DNA of 64,000 bases from NCBI GenBank assembly GCA_024734555.1, contig JANPWX010000009.1, positions 2,671,728 to 2,735,727 of the forward strand, written 5' to 3'. The translations under genes were made by a program, and so were the position numbers. The stretch comes from Trochalopteron elliotii (Eukaryota > Chordata > Aves > Passeriformes > Leiothrichidae). Shown one piece after another: positions 48,933 through 58,179 of this stretch (positions are counted from its first letter, which is position 1; every line of letters begins with the position of its first letter). Below the pieces are notes generated by a model. The model did not search any database. It had not been told where the DNA came from and was given only the letters and a program-made list of their open reading frames with translations.

Positions 48933-50455
48933 ACATATGTATATAACAAAATCTTCCACTCACTTCAAATCCACCTCATTTTTGCCCAGGAGGGTTAATG
49001 GTGTGAGTAAGGTGACAGCCCTGCCATTGTGCAGAGCTCAGGGCAGAGGCAGCCGGGGTAGCTCTGAACAGGCAGCACCAGAGCCATGTCAACCTGCTGC
49101 TGCACCTGTGCTTGTGAGAAGCACCACTAATTAGCTTGACACAGCAACATGCTGCCATGCCTATATTGCTTCCAGGACCCAATTAGTATCTCTGCGAGGT
49201 ACAGCACTAGACGATGCAGACACGCTGCCTGTTCAGAGCTGCTCTGATACCGCCAGCCAGGATCAGCATTCGTGGCCAGACGTGCCCAAGGTAGGCCATC
49301 AGCAAGGCCTTGTAGTTCCTAAGCCTCCCAACATTTGCTCTTGAGGTCAACTCACTGGATTATGAAGTTTTCTCCACCTCAAAGGCAGGATACAGCATAT
49401 AGGAAAGTACTCCTTTATTTATTTTTTAACTCAAACAATAATCATAATCTCTGCAAATATACCCCGCAAGGCAATGTGTTTGCTATGGCTGGGTTTACAC
49501 ACTTCACTTCAGTCACTTAATTTATCCCAAGTGTACCTTAGTAATCTGCAATGAGCTGATATGGAGACATGTCAGCCAAAGCCAGCAAGCATAAAATCCC
49601 CTTTTCCTGCCACCTTTTCATTGTACAGTGAAACAACAGGTTTCTATGGCTGTTCGGGAAAAGGATTCTGCAAGGTGTACCTGGGTGAATCATACACTCT
49701 GATATGAAACATTACATCAGCATTAACTGAAGAACCAAGTTAGGGATGAGACCACGGATGTTCACCATTTATGAACTGGAGATGCTCTTGGGATTTTATC
49801 AATGGGATTTGCCTACCCTCACCTTTTGCTTTCTGCTAACAAATACTCTCATGACCACTACTGATCCCAGTTTTCGTAAGAACATGGACTGAGTCACTGA
49901 CTACTTCAGGAGTAAAGTCAGTAATTCTCCAGCTTGCAGAGCCCTAAAGCTGTGTTTGTTTTGGGGCAGACAACCCACACAGATTTCATGGACCACTTAA
50001 GGCAACATTCTAGAAGTGAAATTTTCTGGGGCAGAGTCATGGAAATCCATTTGTTCTTTTTTTCAGACCCAGACGAATGTGAGGGCCAGTTTTTTATTTC
50101 CTCAAGCTGCTCATCTTTACTACAGTCTAGAAGAGACTTGGGACAACCCAAGGATCACACTAGACAGAGATGGCTGGGGACTGTGTTGTACCCCAAATGG
50201 CAGTGGGGATTTCAGCTTCATTGTCCTTCGTCGTATGGTCTGCTTTCCCCTTCAGCTAGGAAATTCCATGGATAAGAGGCCCTGTGTTACACATGTGATG
50301 GAGGTCTCATGCGAAATCAGCTCTTGAGCTGATCAGGAACTATGGTTTTCACTTACCTCTCTTCATTAGCTCTCCATTTAGACTTCCAGAGTAAGCTGGT
50401 GCTCTGGGTGGCTGTTGTCTAAGGAACTATATATGAAGCATTTAATTAAAAATCT
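48933..50455. other. Unique non-coding sequence
   Basis: Mixed composition, GC-richer at 49010-49330. Overlapping plus-strand frames at 49934-50275 and 50016-50327 (113 and 103 codons) have no recognisable domain. No gene is called. Confidence 0.45.
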
Positions 50456-50690
50456 TAGAGTCATAGAATGGCTTGGGTTGGAAGGGATGCTAAAGATCAT
50501 TTTGTTCCCAGATGTGGGCAAGAACACCTTCTGCAAGAGTTCCATCCAACCTGGCCTTGAATACTTCCAGAGATGGGACATTCACAGTTTTCTCCAGGCA
50601 ACTTGTGCCAGTGCCTCACCACCCTCACTACTGTGTACTTCTTCCTTATATCTAATCTGATATGTTTTCTTCTCTTAAAATTGTCTTGGG
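50456..50690 (-). mobile_element. CR1 LINE 3' end, 5'-truncated
   Basis: Starts 'agagtcatagaatggcttgggttggaaggga', the reverse complement of the CR1 terminus. It then reads 'catccaacctggccttgaatacttccagagatggg' and 'gtgccagtgcctcaccaccctcac', followed by 'cttccttatatctaatctga', standard wording of avian CR1 3' regions on the minus strand. The element is truncated near 50690, where it abuts a CAAA repeat. About 235 bases remain, with no open frame for ORF2. Confidence 0.92.
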
Positions 50691-50700
50691 GGTGGGATAC

Positions 50701-50757
50701 CAAAACAAACAAACAAACAAACAGCAGCAAAAACAAACAAACAAACAAAAACCAAAC
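50701..50757. repeat. (CAAA)n microsatellite
   Basis: CAAA units interrupted by 'cagcagc' and ending in 'aaccaaacagg'. It lies directly beside the truncated side of the CR1 copy, that is, at its 5' (insertion) junction. Confidence 0.9.
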
Positions 50758-52852
50758 AGGATTTAAAAGAGACCCCACTACTTGTTCAGTGTTCTAGTCT
50801 TGCCAATGTTCATATGCAAATCAGTGAAATCAGTGGGGGAATGCACACATGGAAATGAGCACATCTGCAATATAGGCCACTCCAGGACTGAGAGACCGTC
50901 TCCATTTTCTCACAAGTGTGGAATCTTATAAGTAATTTCTGATAGAGCTGTAAAAGTGAAAAAAATTCTCAAGTAATTAGGTTGAAAATGCACTTCTCCA
51001 TCATTTTCAGGCTAAAAATTACAAGTGAACTCACACTAACATTGTGTTGTCAATTTGGCTTCATAACATGTGTTTTTACTATTTACAAAAGCCTTTTCTC
51101 TTCACCTTTTAGAAATCTTCTCTTGATTCCATTTCCTTTTCTAATTACAATCCCATTTCCTTAGTAAGTCCTTGAAAAAGCTTTCCCCATGCCTCTAATC
51201 ATCTCTCCAGTTATAATCTTCAAAATTATGTTCCGTTCAGTTTTCAATTTGGCAGTGTCCAAAGACAGATCTCCATGTGGTTAACAACCTTTTATTTGCT
51301 GCCAGTTATAACTGAGGTTTTTGCTTCTTCTCTTTTGGGACTTCACTGATGTGCCTGATGCTATCTAAAACATCCTTCTTCAGCACACTTTTGTTAGGCA
51401 GGTGTTTGCTTTATTGCAGACTCCTGGGTTTTCATTTTTTGCTGGGTACAAATTTATCCTGTATAGAATCCTATAATCCAGCCTTTTGTCTTTATTTCCT
51501 TCATATTTCTTCAAGGCAGAAAGAGTATTTTATTTTAGACTTGATGCAACTAAAAGAAAATCCTTTCCAATACTAAAATTTCTGCTGAAAATTAGAGTAG
51601 CTAATTAATGAACTAAAATTAACTAAACTGCACTGACTTAATCTGCAAACGTCTATGGTCCTGTTAATACCATATGAAGGCACTCAGCTTCCTGCTGCAT
51701 TTGAAAGGAGAGTTCCTGTCCAGTCACCCCTAGGATGTCATGGGACTGAGGCCAGGGCTATCTCCTGAGCAGTTCTTGTTGCTGGATCGCTTTCTTCAAA
51801 TCCATGAATAGAACCAGAAGCCTCTGGCAGATCTCTACATCCCCCACGGTGGCAGGGTACCTACCAGATAGGTGTGACACAAAATAACACTGTGGCTAGT
51901 GGGTCATACTTGCCTGTTACATTAGAGAGAAATGTTGGGCCACAACTGAAATAGGAAGGGGCAGAGCAAATATCTGGGAAGAGAATTTCTCTCTTTCTCC
52001 CACCTCATCCAATTGTAATTTTAAGTAGCATTTCTTTGCCCAGACAGTATGTCATGTCAGTTTCAGAGAAAAAAAAAAAAAGAAAAAAAAAAAAAAAGAG
52101 TGATGGACAGAAAATTACCTGTCTCCTTTCTCCAGCCACTTAAAAACAAAATTCAAAGATTACTTTTTTCATTTACTTCCCCCAGAAAGACAGGCATTGC
52201 TGTGCCAGCTTCCTGGGAGTCACAGAATACAGAGCAAGGTGCAGACACTCCCTAAATGCCTCAGACCATAACATTTGTGGGGTAGTTCAACTCCTTGGCT
52301 GCTGGCCATCAAGTCAGACCTCTGTCCAATTCTATCCTGTCACAGGTGGACTAACCTGCTTGGGTCCAGGGCAGGATAGATGCGCCTGCTGTTGTCATGT
52401 AACACTCATGCTTACACAGTGCCTAAAGCCCCATCGGCAATATGCAGATGATCTTGTCCCAGGGGACAAAAGGCACTATCAAACATTTGCTATTTTATAT
52501 GTATAAATACATTTGACAACTTTAGAACTGTGTGAGCAAGTAAGCGTCTGAAGTAGAGGGCAAATTCCTAGCAATTTTCTCTCCTTGAGTATCTTCCCGT
52601 GGGAGGGAACTTTTTGAGAGGCTGTGTTCATTTTCCTGTGACTACAGAGAACAATAGAAACCAGGATGATCTTTACAGAGCCCCCACCTCCTTCATGGTG
52701 TTAGTTAGCATGCAGAGAGCTGCTCTGTGGACAGGAGAAAGACATGCATAAGGAGTCCGAGGAAGGCTCCTGCTTTGCTTTTCCAAAATTACTGTTTAGA
52801 GCAAGGTACAGCACAATAGGCATGAAGATGCAGCAGCAAGGACATGCCAATA
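50758..52852. other. Unique non-coding sequence with an A-rich tract
   Basis: No gene recognised. An A-rich run with single G interruptions lies at 52066-52100. The remainder is unremarkable AT-rich sequence up to the endogenous-retrovirus fragment. Confidence 0.5.
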
Positions 52853-53214
52853 TTACTGTAGATGTTCTGGAGCCTCACCCTTTTCTAGTGCAGTCTGAAT
52901 CAGTCCATGGCAGATGGTAGGACTGTGCTTCCACCCCTGGGGCAATCGGTTCCAAGTGTACTGCACACCCCTCCACGTAAAGGCAAACTGAGGCCTGCAT
53001 TCTGCTGCCAAAGGAATGGAGAAAAATGCATTAGCAATGTCAATAGTGGCGTACCACTTTGCTGCCTTGGACTCCAGCTCGTACTGGAGCTCCAACATGT
53101 CTGGCACAGCAGCGCTCAGCGGTGGAGTCACTTCATTCAAGGCATGATAGTCCACAGTCAATCTCCATTCTCCTCTATTTTGCCTTCTAATTTCTGCAGA
53201 TGGGTTTCCACGGC
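52853..53214 (-). pseudogene. ERVL-like endogenous retrovirus: reverse-transcriptase fragment
   Basis: Minus-strand frame with the N-terminal half of a retroviral reverse transcriptase. RLTVDYHALNEVTP corresponds to the template-grip region. KWYATIDIANAFFSI is motif A with its catalytic aspartate. FTWRGVQYTWNRLPQGWKHS is motif B, with the LPQG signature. GLIQ follows. The homology stops right after 'EAPEHLQ' at about 52853, just before the position of the YxDD motif C that carries the other two catalytic aspartates, so the enzyme could not work. The wording (LELQYELESK, YATIDIANAFFSIP) is that of avian class III (ERVL-like) elements. In a complete virus the RT lies between protease and RNase H, whereas here it follows an RNase H piece. 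The long plus-strand frames over this region are antisense shadows. Confidence 0.9.
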
Positions 53215-53490
53215 TGCGATTCTGGCATGGTGGGTAGAGGGAACCTCTGCTTTAAACATCCACCCCAGCACCGGTAGTCAGGGTGCCAGGAGGAGTTGTG
53301 TTTCAGTGCCTATTACCTCTGAGGCAGCTTGGACTCCTTCATAGGCTGCTAAAATTTCCTTCTCTGTGGGAGTGTAATTGGCCTCAGACCCTCTGTAACT
53401 TCGGCTCCAGAATCCCAATGGTCGTCCTCGAGTCTCCCCAGGCACTTTCTGCCAAAGACTCCAGGACAGACCATGGCTCCCAGCTGCAGA
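53215..53490 (-). pseudogene. ERVL-like endogenous retrovirus: RNase H / tether fragment
   Basis: Minus-strand frame reading VPGETRGRPLGFWSRSY, then YTPTEKEILAAYEGVQAA and TQLLLAP, a stop, then LPVLGWMF and VPSTHHA. This is the C-terminal RT connection/RNase H part of avian ERVL-like Pol ('PLGFWSRxxxGxExxYTPxEKEILAAYEG'). In a virus RNase H removes the RNA strand during reverse transcription. Here the segment sits between protease and RT on the coding strand, the reverse of the normal RT-RNase H order, so the fragment is rearranged or composed of two copies. It meets the RT piece near 53215-53225, where the frame also shifts, and a TGA interrupts it after LLLAP. Upstream it joins the protease-side sequence near 53490. 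Confidence 0.85.
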
Positions 53491-53985
53491 GTAGAGCACA
53501 TTCTTCACATCTGGTCCTGTCCTGATCGTGTGCCAGTGGGTTGGACATTTGACCTTGTGCCAGCTGCTTGGACTCTTGATTTTGTGTCGGTTTGGTCGGC
53601 TTCCACCACAGTAAAATCCTGTGATCCCCCTGTCACACCAGCGATAGAGACAGATTCTGCCCCTACATGTGTTGATGGAATTAATGTGCACTGTGCACCA
53701 GTATCAACCAAGGCTTCATATTCTTGTGGTTCAGATGTGCCAGGCCAACGAATCCACACAGTCCGAAAAACACGGTTGTCCCTAGCCTCTACCTGGCTAG
53801 AGGCTGGGCCCCTCTAAACCTGGTTATCCATCTGTCCCTGGGTGACTGGAGCTACTTCCTTCTTAATGGAACTTCCTCTCTGAGTCTTGCCGCCCAACAA
53901 TTCACGCAGCCGTTGTGCCAGATCATTGGTAGATTTTCTATCCCATCTCTTCATATCTTCTCCACAAGGACATGCTGCTAAAAGT
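53491..53985 (-). pseudogene. ERVL-like endogenous retrovirus: Gag C-terminus and protease
   Basis: On the minus strand one frame runs from about 53985 to 53505, broken by a single amber TAG at 53814-53816. Before the stop it reads a Gag-tail-like segment (DLAQRLRELLGGKTQRGS). After it come VWIRWPG and EALVDTGAQCTLIPS (active-site motif at 53695-53709), then SIAGVTGGSQ, typical of a retroviral aspartic protease. The protease would mature Gag-Pol, but this one is cut off soon after the active site: its C-terminal part, including the usual GxxxLG block, is replaced by a short imperfect tandem repeat (TGTRS-like units, 53505-53590) before RNase H sequence begins. No LTRs or primer-binding site are recognisable beside the fragment. 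Confidence 0.85.
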
Positions 53986-54646
53986 GTGGACATGTGCTTC
54001 TGCTCTCCTTCATCACTGGATTATGATTTCTAAAATTTTCAAGTGAGGGCTGGAATATCTCCATCTTGAAACGTAGAAAAACATTGCAAAGTTTGTTTGC
54101 CACATTCAGAAGAAAGGGGAATGAACGTATGTGTTGCCACCTTCTCTTTGTTTTGTGATACCTTTGTATTTTAATTGGACACACAAATGAAGAGACAAGG
54201 AATTACTTTATGGCTATACTATTTGTTACAGTGAGAGTTGCTTTTCAGAGATCCCAGCATTGGAGAAAGAAATATTAGTATTTTTTCAGTGTGAAGAACA
54301 GATATGTTCACTTCCTTCCCTTGAAAAAAAGGCAGGAAATCTATCCCACTGTGATGAGGAGGTCCACTTTGGTCAAAGCAGCATGATTGCAAGCACTGAG
54401 TGTTAATCTAGCATCTCATGTAGGTTAAATTATTTTTAAAGGGTAGGATGTCATTAAAACCCATTAAAACTATGGCAGAAAGAAATGAAAATTAACTACT
54501 CCCTTGCAAAACAACAGCCTTGAAATTTGCCCACCATTGTTTGTAGGTGCTACCAGGAAATACCACATTGGGTGTCCTACTTCCATTTAATTATGCAAAC
54601 CAGAAGAGTAATACAGGTAAAACAAAATAAATAGGTACACAGACAG
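53986..54646. other. Unique non-coding sequence
   Basis: No further Gag, LTR or host exon sequence is recognised beyond the 5' side of the retroviral fragment. Confidence 0.45.
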
Positions 54647-54680
54647 ATATCTATATATGTATATGCACACACACACACTA
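54647..54680. repeat. TA/CA microsatellite
   Basis: Short tract 'atctatatatgtatatgcacacacacacaca'. Confidence 0.8.
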
Positions 54681-56079
54681 AATGGCTCATACACAAAGAT
54701 CTGTGCACAATGGACTAGGATTTTATTGAGTTACTGAATGTTTCCCAGCACTGCTATGTCATCTCCAAAGGAAAAGTTTGCTTAGCTTCAACAAGCACCA
54801 CATAATAAGTTCACTTATTTTTCCTTTCTCTGATTAGAAATTACAAATGGCATCCCAAGACGCAAATCAACTTAAACAAAAAAAAGTGCAATATCTATAT
54901 GAAAATCTGTGGCTACTCTTATTTGTTGTAATTTAAAGAAAAAGCAATGCTACTTAAAAAATTCTTATTCTGTTTGCCATGATATAGTGTTTTTCTGTAT
55001 TATCAGTCAGGAAGGAGTCAGGAAAGTGCCTTCTTTGTCTTCCTACATCTCTGTAAATCAGAAGAAATGCCAGTAAAACTGGGAGGTTAAAACCTGCCTG
55101 ACAAAAGAGCAAAATCCATTGATTTGAAGGCAAAACACCAATGACTGCAGACGTTTCATGGCTAAAAGAGACAGTCACAGACACTGGGAAAATTCTGTGC
55201 TCTTTTCCACCCACAAAATGCAGACACTTTCTTTTCTGGGTTTATTTTCCCCCACTATTTTACCTAAGCTGTCACTTCTGTTAAACTGTTCATTGTGAAA
55301 GTTAAGCTGTCTCTAGAGATGCATCCAGACTGCTGCCTTCTACAAGTTTCCCAAAGATAAAAAGAAAGCTATGGGTACAGATTACTAATGCCTTCCAACC
55401 TCGCAACAGTTGCTCCAAAACACAAAGGGCCACCTGACTTGCTTTTAGTCATGTCCTTGCCACTTCTCAAGGACCTGGAGCTTTGTTGGATTTAAGCCCA
55501 GCACAGATCGAGAGTAAAATCCCACAATTTCCCTCAAAATTTCCCCCAAAACTACCCTTTCTTGAAGCATGCTTTGGGCTCTTTGTGCTACCCACCCTCT
55601 TCTCTCAGAGCATGGAGTCTGTTTCTGTAAATTTTCTCACTCCGGATTTCCTGATCACGTATTAGCTGAAGTCCAGGGCAGCTTCTTCATCTTCTACCAT
55701 CAAGAAGATCACTGTGGTTTTGATACTCCTCTGCCCAGTGTAAACCTGAGAAACATATAATTAAAGTTAGTTTTTCCTGCTGTTAATAATCTCCTTGCAA
55801 ATTAATAGTCATAATTATAGCAGAACATGCATAGCCATTCAGTCAGAGCTTATAATAATCAGTATCTGAGCTGGTGTCATTTAGTTGATGCTTCTTTGAG
55901 ACATTCCATGGTTTTTTACTCTCTATGTTTCTGTTGTGTCCAGTCCAATGATGTTGTCTGTCTCATGGGCTCCTTTTAACTTGCTTTTAAGATTTGGTGT
56001 CCATCTCTTCCCAGCAAGGGAAGAAGGAGAAATGTCTGCCTCTTCTTTGTCCAACAGATCAGTGCTTGCTCATCAGAGA
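54681..56079. other. Unique non-coding sequence
   Basis: No gene or known repeat recognised. If the Gypsy element described next kept its 3' LTR it should lie here (downstream on the minus strand), but I see no TG...CA-bounded block with a TATA box and poly(A) signal that I would defend. Confidence 0.4.
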
Positions 56080-56660
56080 GAAGAGCAAATCCTCATAAAA
56101 GCAGTCTTTCATGACATTACATATATTACCTTCAAAAGCAGGCTAGATGACTTGGTTTGCCAAGATTCTGTTCCTGCCGTTCATCAATACAGTACATTCT
56201 CTGATTATTTTTTCACAGCAGTTAGATATCCCTCACTTTACCATCATTGGCTACACACTGGATAGTCTTAATCTAAGTTTGCTGCTGAACATGTTTCATT
56301 CTCCACAGTACTGCTCTGAAATTAAATAATTCTTAAATGGGATATGAGTGGAATTTAACAGATTGTGTAAGATGTCTTCCCTCACTACCATCAGACTGTG
56401 GATAACCTGAATAAGAAGTAATGTGTTAAAAACTCTGTTAGAAAATATTTAAATTCTTAATAATTGAATTGTGGCTCATTATCTGACATAGCATGGGATG
56501 TGTGCTATGGCAGCCAAATACCAGATTTGTGCGTGAGATCACACATTCAACAGACGACTTCTGCAGCAATGTTATTTCTGGATACCAGGAATAATGACCT
56601 GAAAAGAATGTGATTTTTTTTTTATAGCAAACATAAATAAATTTCTTTCAGCTGTGGAGT
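56080..56660 (-). pseudogene. Ty3/Gypsy retrotransposon pol fossil: integrase
   Basis: Minus-strand frames carry the integrase catalytic core of a Ty3/Gypsy element in the right order. HYSWYPEITLLQKSS (56573-56599 for the first part) matches 'DYYSRYPEIxLL'. The same frame continues with VECVISRTNLVFGCH, matching the 'VIxxxKSxFARHG' block. After a frameshift comes MSDNEPQF (about 56466-56489, usual SDNGPQF), then EF. After another shift comes SGYPQSDG (56387-56407, usual SSPxYPQSNG) followed by LTQSVK (usual xQTVK). The first catalytic aspartate position appears as Gly and the core is broken by stops and at least two frameshifts, so it is inactive. From about 56300 to 56080 resemblance to the C-terminal region is weak. 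Integrase would insert the cDNA copy into host DNA. Confidence 0.85.
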
Positions 56661-57034
56661 ATGAATCTTAAGTTTCAAGAATTACCATCATTGCTGATTA
56701 TTTTTATTTCCCAATGTTTCTGAAATTAATTATTTTTCTTTTCCTTCTTTGGCTATTTCACCAACACTGACCCATAGTTAATATTTATAAATGTAATATA
56801 AAATATTTTTCATTTTTTGCATACACTGGTATCATGCATACTTTCTGTTTATCAGCAGTGGACTAATGCTCAGAAAATATAGTCCATATTATATAAAATC
56901 ATCTTTCTAAATTGTTTAAGGACCAGTAAGTGCTGTCTAGTAAGTGAGACTGATAGCTTGTATCACCTCCTGCAATGTTTGATCTAGTATTTTGGCTTCC
57001 TGCAGTAACAGGTCTCCACAGTGATTTCCTGTTT
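56661..57034 (-). pseudogene. Ty3/Gypsy pol fossil: RNase H-integrase spacer
   Basis: Between the RNase H and integrase cores the minus strand reads LQEAKILDQTLQEVIQAI (56951-57005), a good match to the spacer block of Gypsy polyproteins ('LxxATxxDPTLQxVIxxI'). Later, near 56828-56845, it reads KVCMIPVYAKNEKYF, comparable to 'KVVIPxSLRxExL', which precedes the zinc-binding GHxGIxKC motif. That zinc-binding motif itself is not legible; the corresponding stretch 56660-56800 is AT-rich and full of stops. Recognised by order and spacing as much as by residue identity. Confidence 0.6.
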
Positions 57035-57545
57035 GAAAGAATAAAAAGTTCCAAACAATTTCTGCATGCACATAAGACTATTTCTGTACGAGTTCAGTTC
57101 TGTTGAAGGCTCCGGACAGAATGCCTGCTCTGTGTATGACTGCTTTATATATTTGAGTTGTAAATCGTGTCATATTTGCAATCTAGGAGATCTGCCTGCA
57201 AAACCCTTTTCAGCAATTGTCACTAATGCCTTGTGATCAGTTCCTGCTAGCATTGGTACTCCATATTAAAAAAATGGAGGTTTTTGCATGCATAGACCAC
57301 AAGATAGAGCCTCTGAATCTTTTTGTGCATGCTGCTCCAGTTAGGTATCTAGAAGCGTATGCCATGGGTCTCCAGTGATCACCATTCCTTGTTAAAAGTG
57401 TTGCCCCAAGGCCTTGCTTAGAAGCATCAACCGCCAGCTTTGTTTGGTGCTTATTATCATACACTCTGAGGACAGGTTCCTTCTTTATCAACTGTTTGAG
57501 ATTCAGGAAGTCCCTGTTGTGATTACCAGTCCGTGCCCATTATGC
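57035..57545 (-). pseudogene. Ty3/Gypsy pol fossil: RNase H domain
   Basis: Best-preserved part of the element. One minus-strand frame (57237-57491 open) reads LKQLIKKEPVLRVYD, then LAVDASKQGLGATLL (catalytic aspartate, 57402-57428), then WRPMAYASRYLT, matching 'LKxLIxxxPVLxYYD...SVDASxxGLGAVLL...PVAYASRALT'. After a frameshift come VVYACKNLH (usual VFACExFH), then in another frame GTDHKALVTIAEKG (57224-57241 for TDHK, second catalytic aspartate) and RSPRLQ. A stop follows, and 50 bases on LSGAF (57105-57119) stands where 'DTLSRA' belongs. The VDAS...TDHK...PRLQ...LSR series is diagnostic of Ty3/Gypsy and differs from the retroviral RNase H at 53.3 kb. Non-functional: at least two frameshifts and one stop. 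Confidence 0.92.
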
Positions 57546-58126
57546 ATTTTTACACACTAAAGACCTTCAGACAGCAGTTTAAATGGTTTAAAGCTCTTTG
57601 AATATAAAGTCCCCCAAAAAATTTGCCTTTTCTTTAAGTTTCTACATGGTTTTTTTTATGTATGCATAAGGATATATTAGTAATCAGACCTATTTGCATC
57701 CTTTTCCAAGCTTTTTTTTTTCCCCTGCTATGTTTTCCTAGATTGGTTATTTCTTTAACCTTGAACTCATATGTTTGTCTTCTGCATTTCAGCCTCCTAA
57801 TTTGAATCCATTTCAGGAGCTTACCAGAGCCCCTGATTGCAACATTTTTCTGTTATTTTTCTCCTCCATGGTTTCATGTCATTTATTATGTATTTGTGGG
57901 AAATACTAGTGATTTTAAAAAGCATTTTCCAAATAATGTGGTAAACTGAAGCCTTCTAAATGGTGCATTAAAATTGCACAGATGTGAGGTGTTTTTTTTT
58001 TTCTTTGAGCACCCTGTCAGCAAACAGCTGAAATGTCCAGTTGTCCCCAGAAACAATTTCCCCACTAGGGATTTGTTTCCCCATTTTACATACTTTTTAG
58101 CACAGACTATAAGCCACAGGGAAGCA

Positions 58127-58129
<3 letters not shown>
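57546..58129 (-). pseudogene. Ty3/Gypsy pol fossil: reverse transcriptase (degraded)
   Basis: Minus strand, in order. Next to the T run: PVAYSLC (58103-58114 for AYSL; usual RPVPYAL), then KVCKMG, EIVSGDNW and FADRVLKEKKN, which follow 'KVEEEL...IxPVxxSxWAxPxVPVxKKxG'. Then HLCNF (usual RxCxDF) and FGKCF (usual GGxxFSKLDL). A probable deletion follows. Then YIIND (57878-57892), standing near the expected YxDD, and about 90 bases on KCRRQT with NLGKH (57772-57789 for the first; usual KCxFRQ...FLGH). Stops and shifts are frequent, and motif B plus the region between FSKLDL and YxDD are missing. Individually weak, the matches are convincing only because their order, strand and spacing fit the clear RNase H immediately downstream. 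Confidence 0.6.

Positions 58130-58177
<48 letters not shown>
58130..58177. repeat. 48-base T homopolymer
   Basis: An uninterrupted run of 48 T. On the minus strand it is poly(A) placed within the reverse-transcriptase fossil, right where the Gypsy consensus has an A-rich Lys/Arg segment before RPVPYAL ('tgcaaa' precedes it and the PVAY sequence follows). Growth of a short A stretch by slippage explains it without a new insertion. Length is unreliable for short-read assemblies. Confidence 0.95.

Positions 58178-58179
<2 letters not shown>

Noticed and set aside
49934..50327. Two overlapping plus-strand frames of 113 and 103 codons
   Set aside because: No recognisable motif in either, and two frames open over the same DNA argue for composition rather than coding.
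52907..53817. Plus-strand frames of 145 and 114 codons
   Set aside because: Antisense shadows of the ERVL-like protease/RNase H/RT segments on the minus strand.
57035..57545. Gypsy-like RNase H segment considered as part of the ERVL-like element at 53 kb or as a domesticated gene
   Set aside because: Its VDASxxGLGA...AYASRxLT...TDHK...RLQ wording is Ty3/Gypsy rather than retroviral, and stops and frameshifts rule out a functional domesticated gene at this locus.
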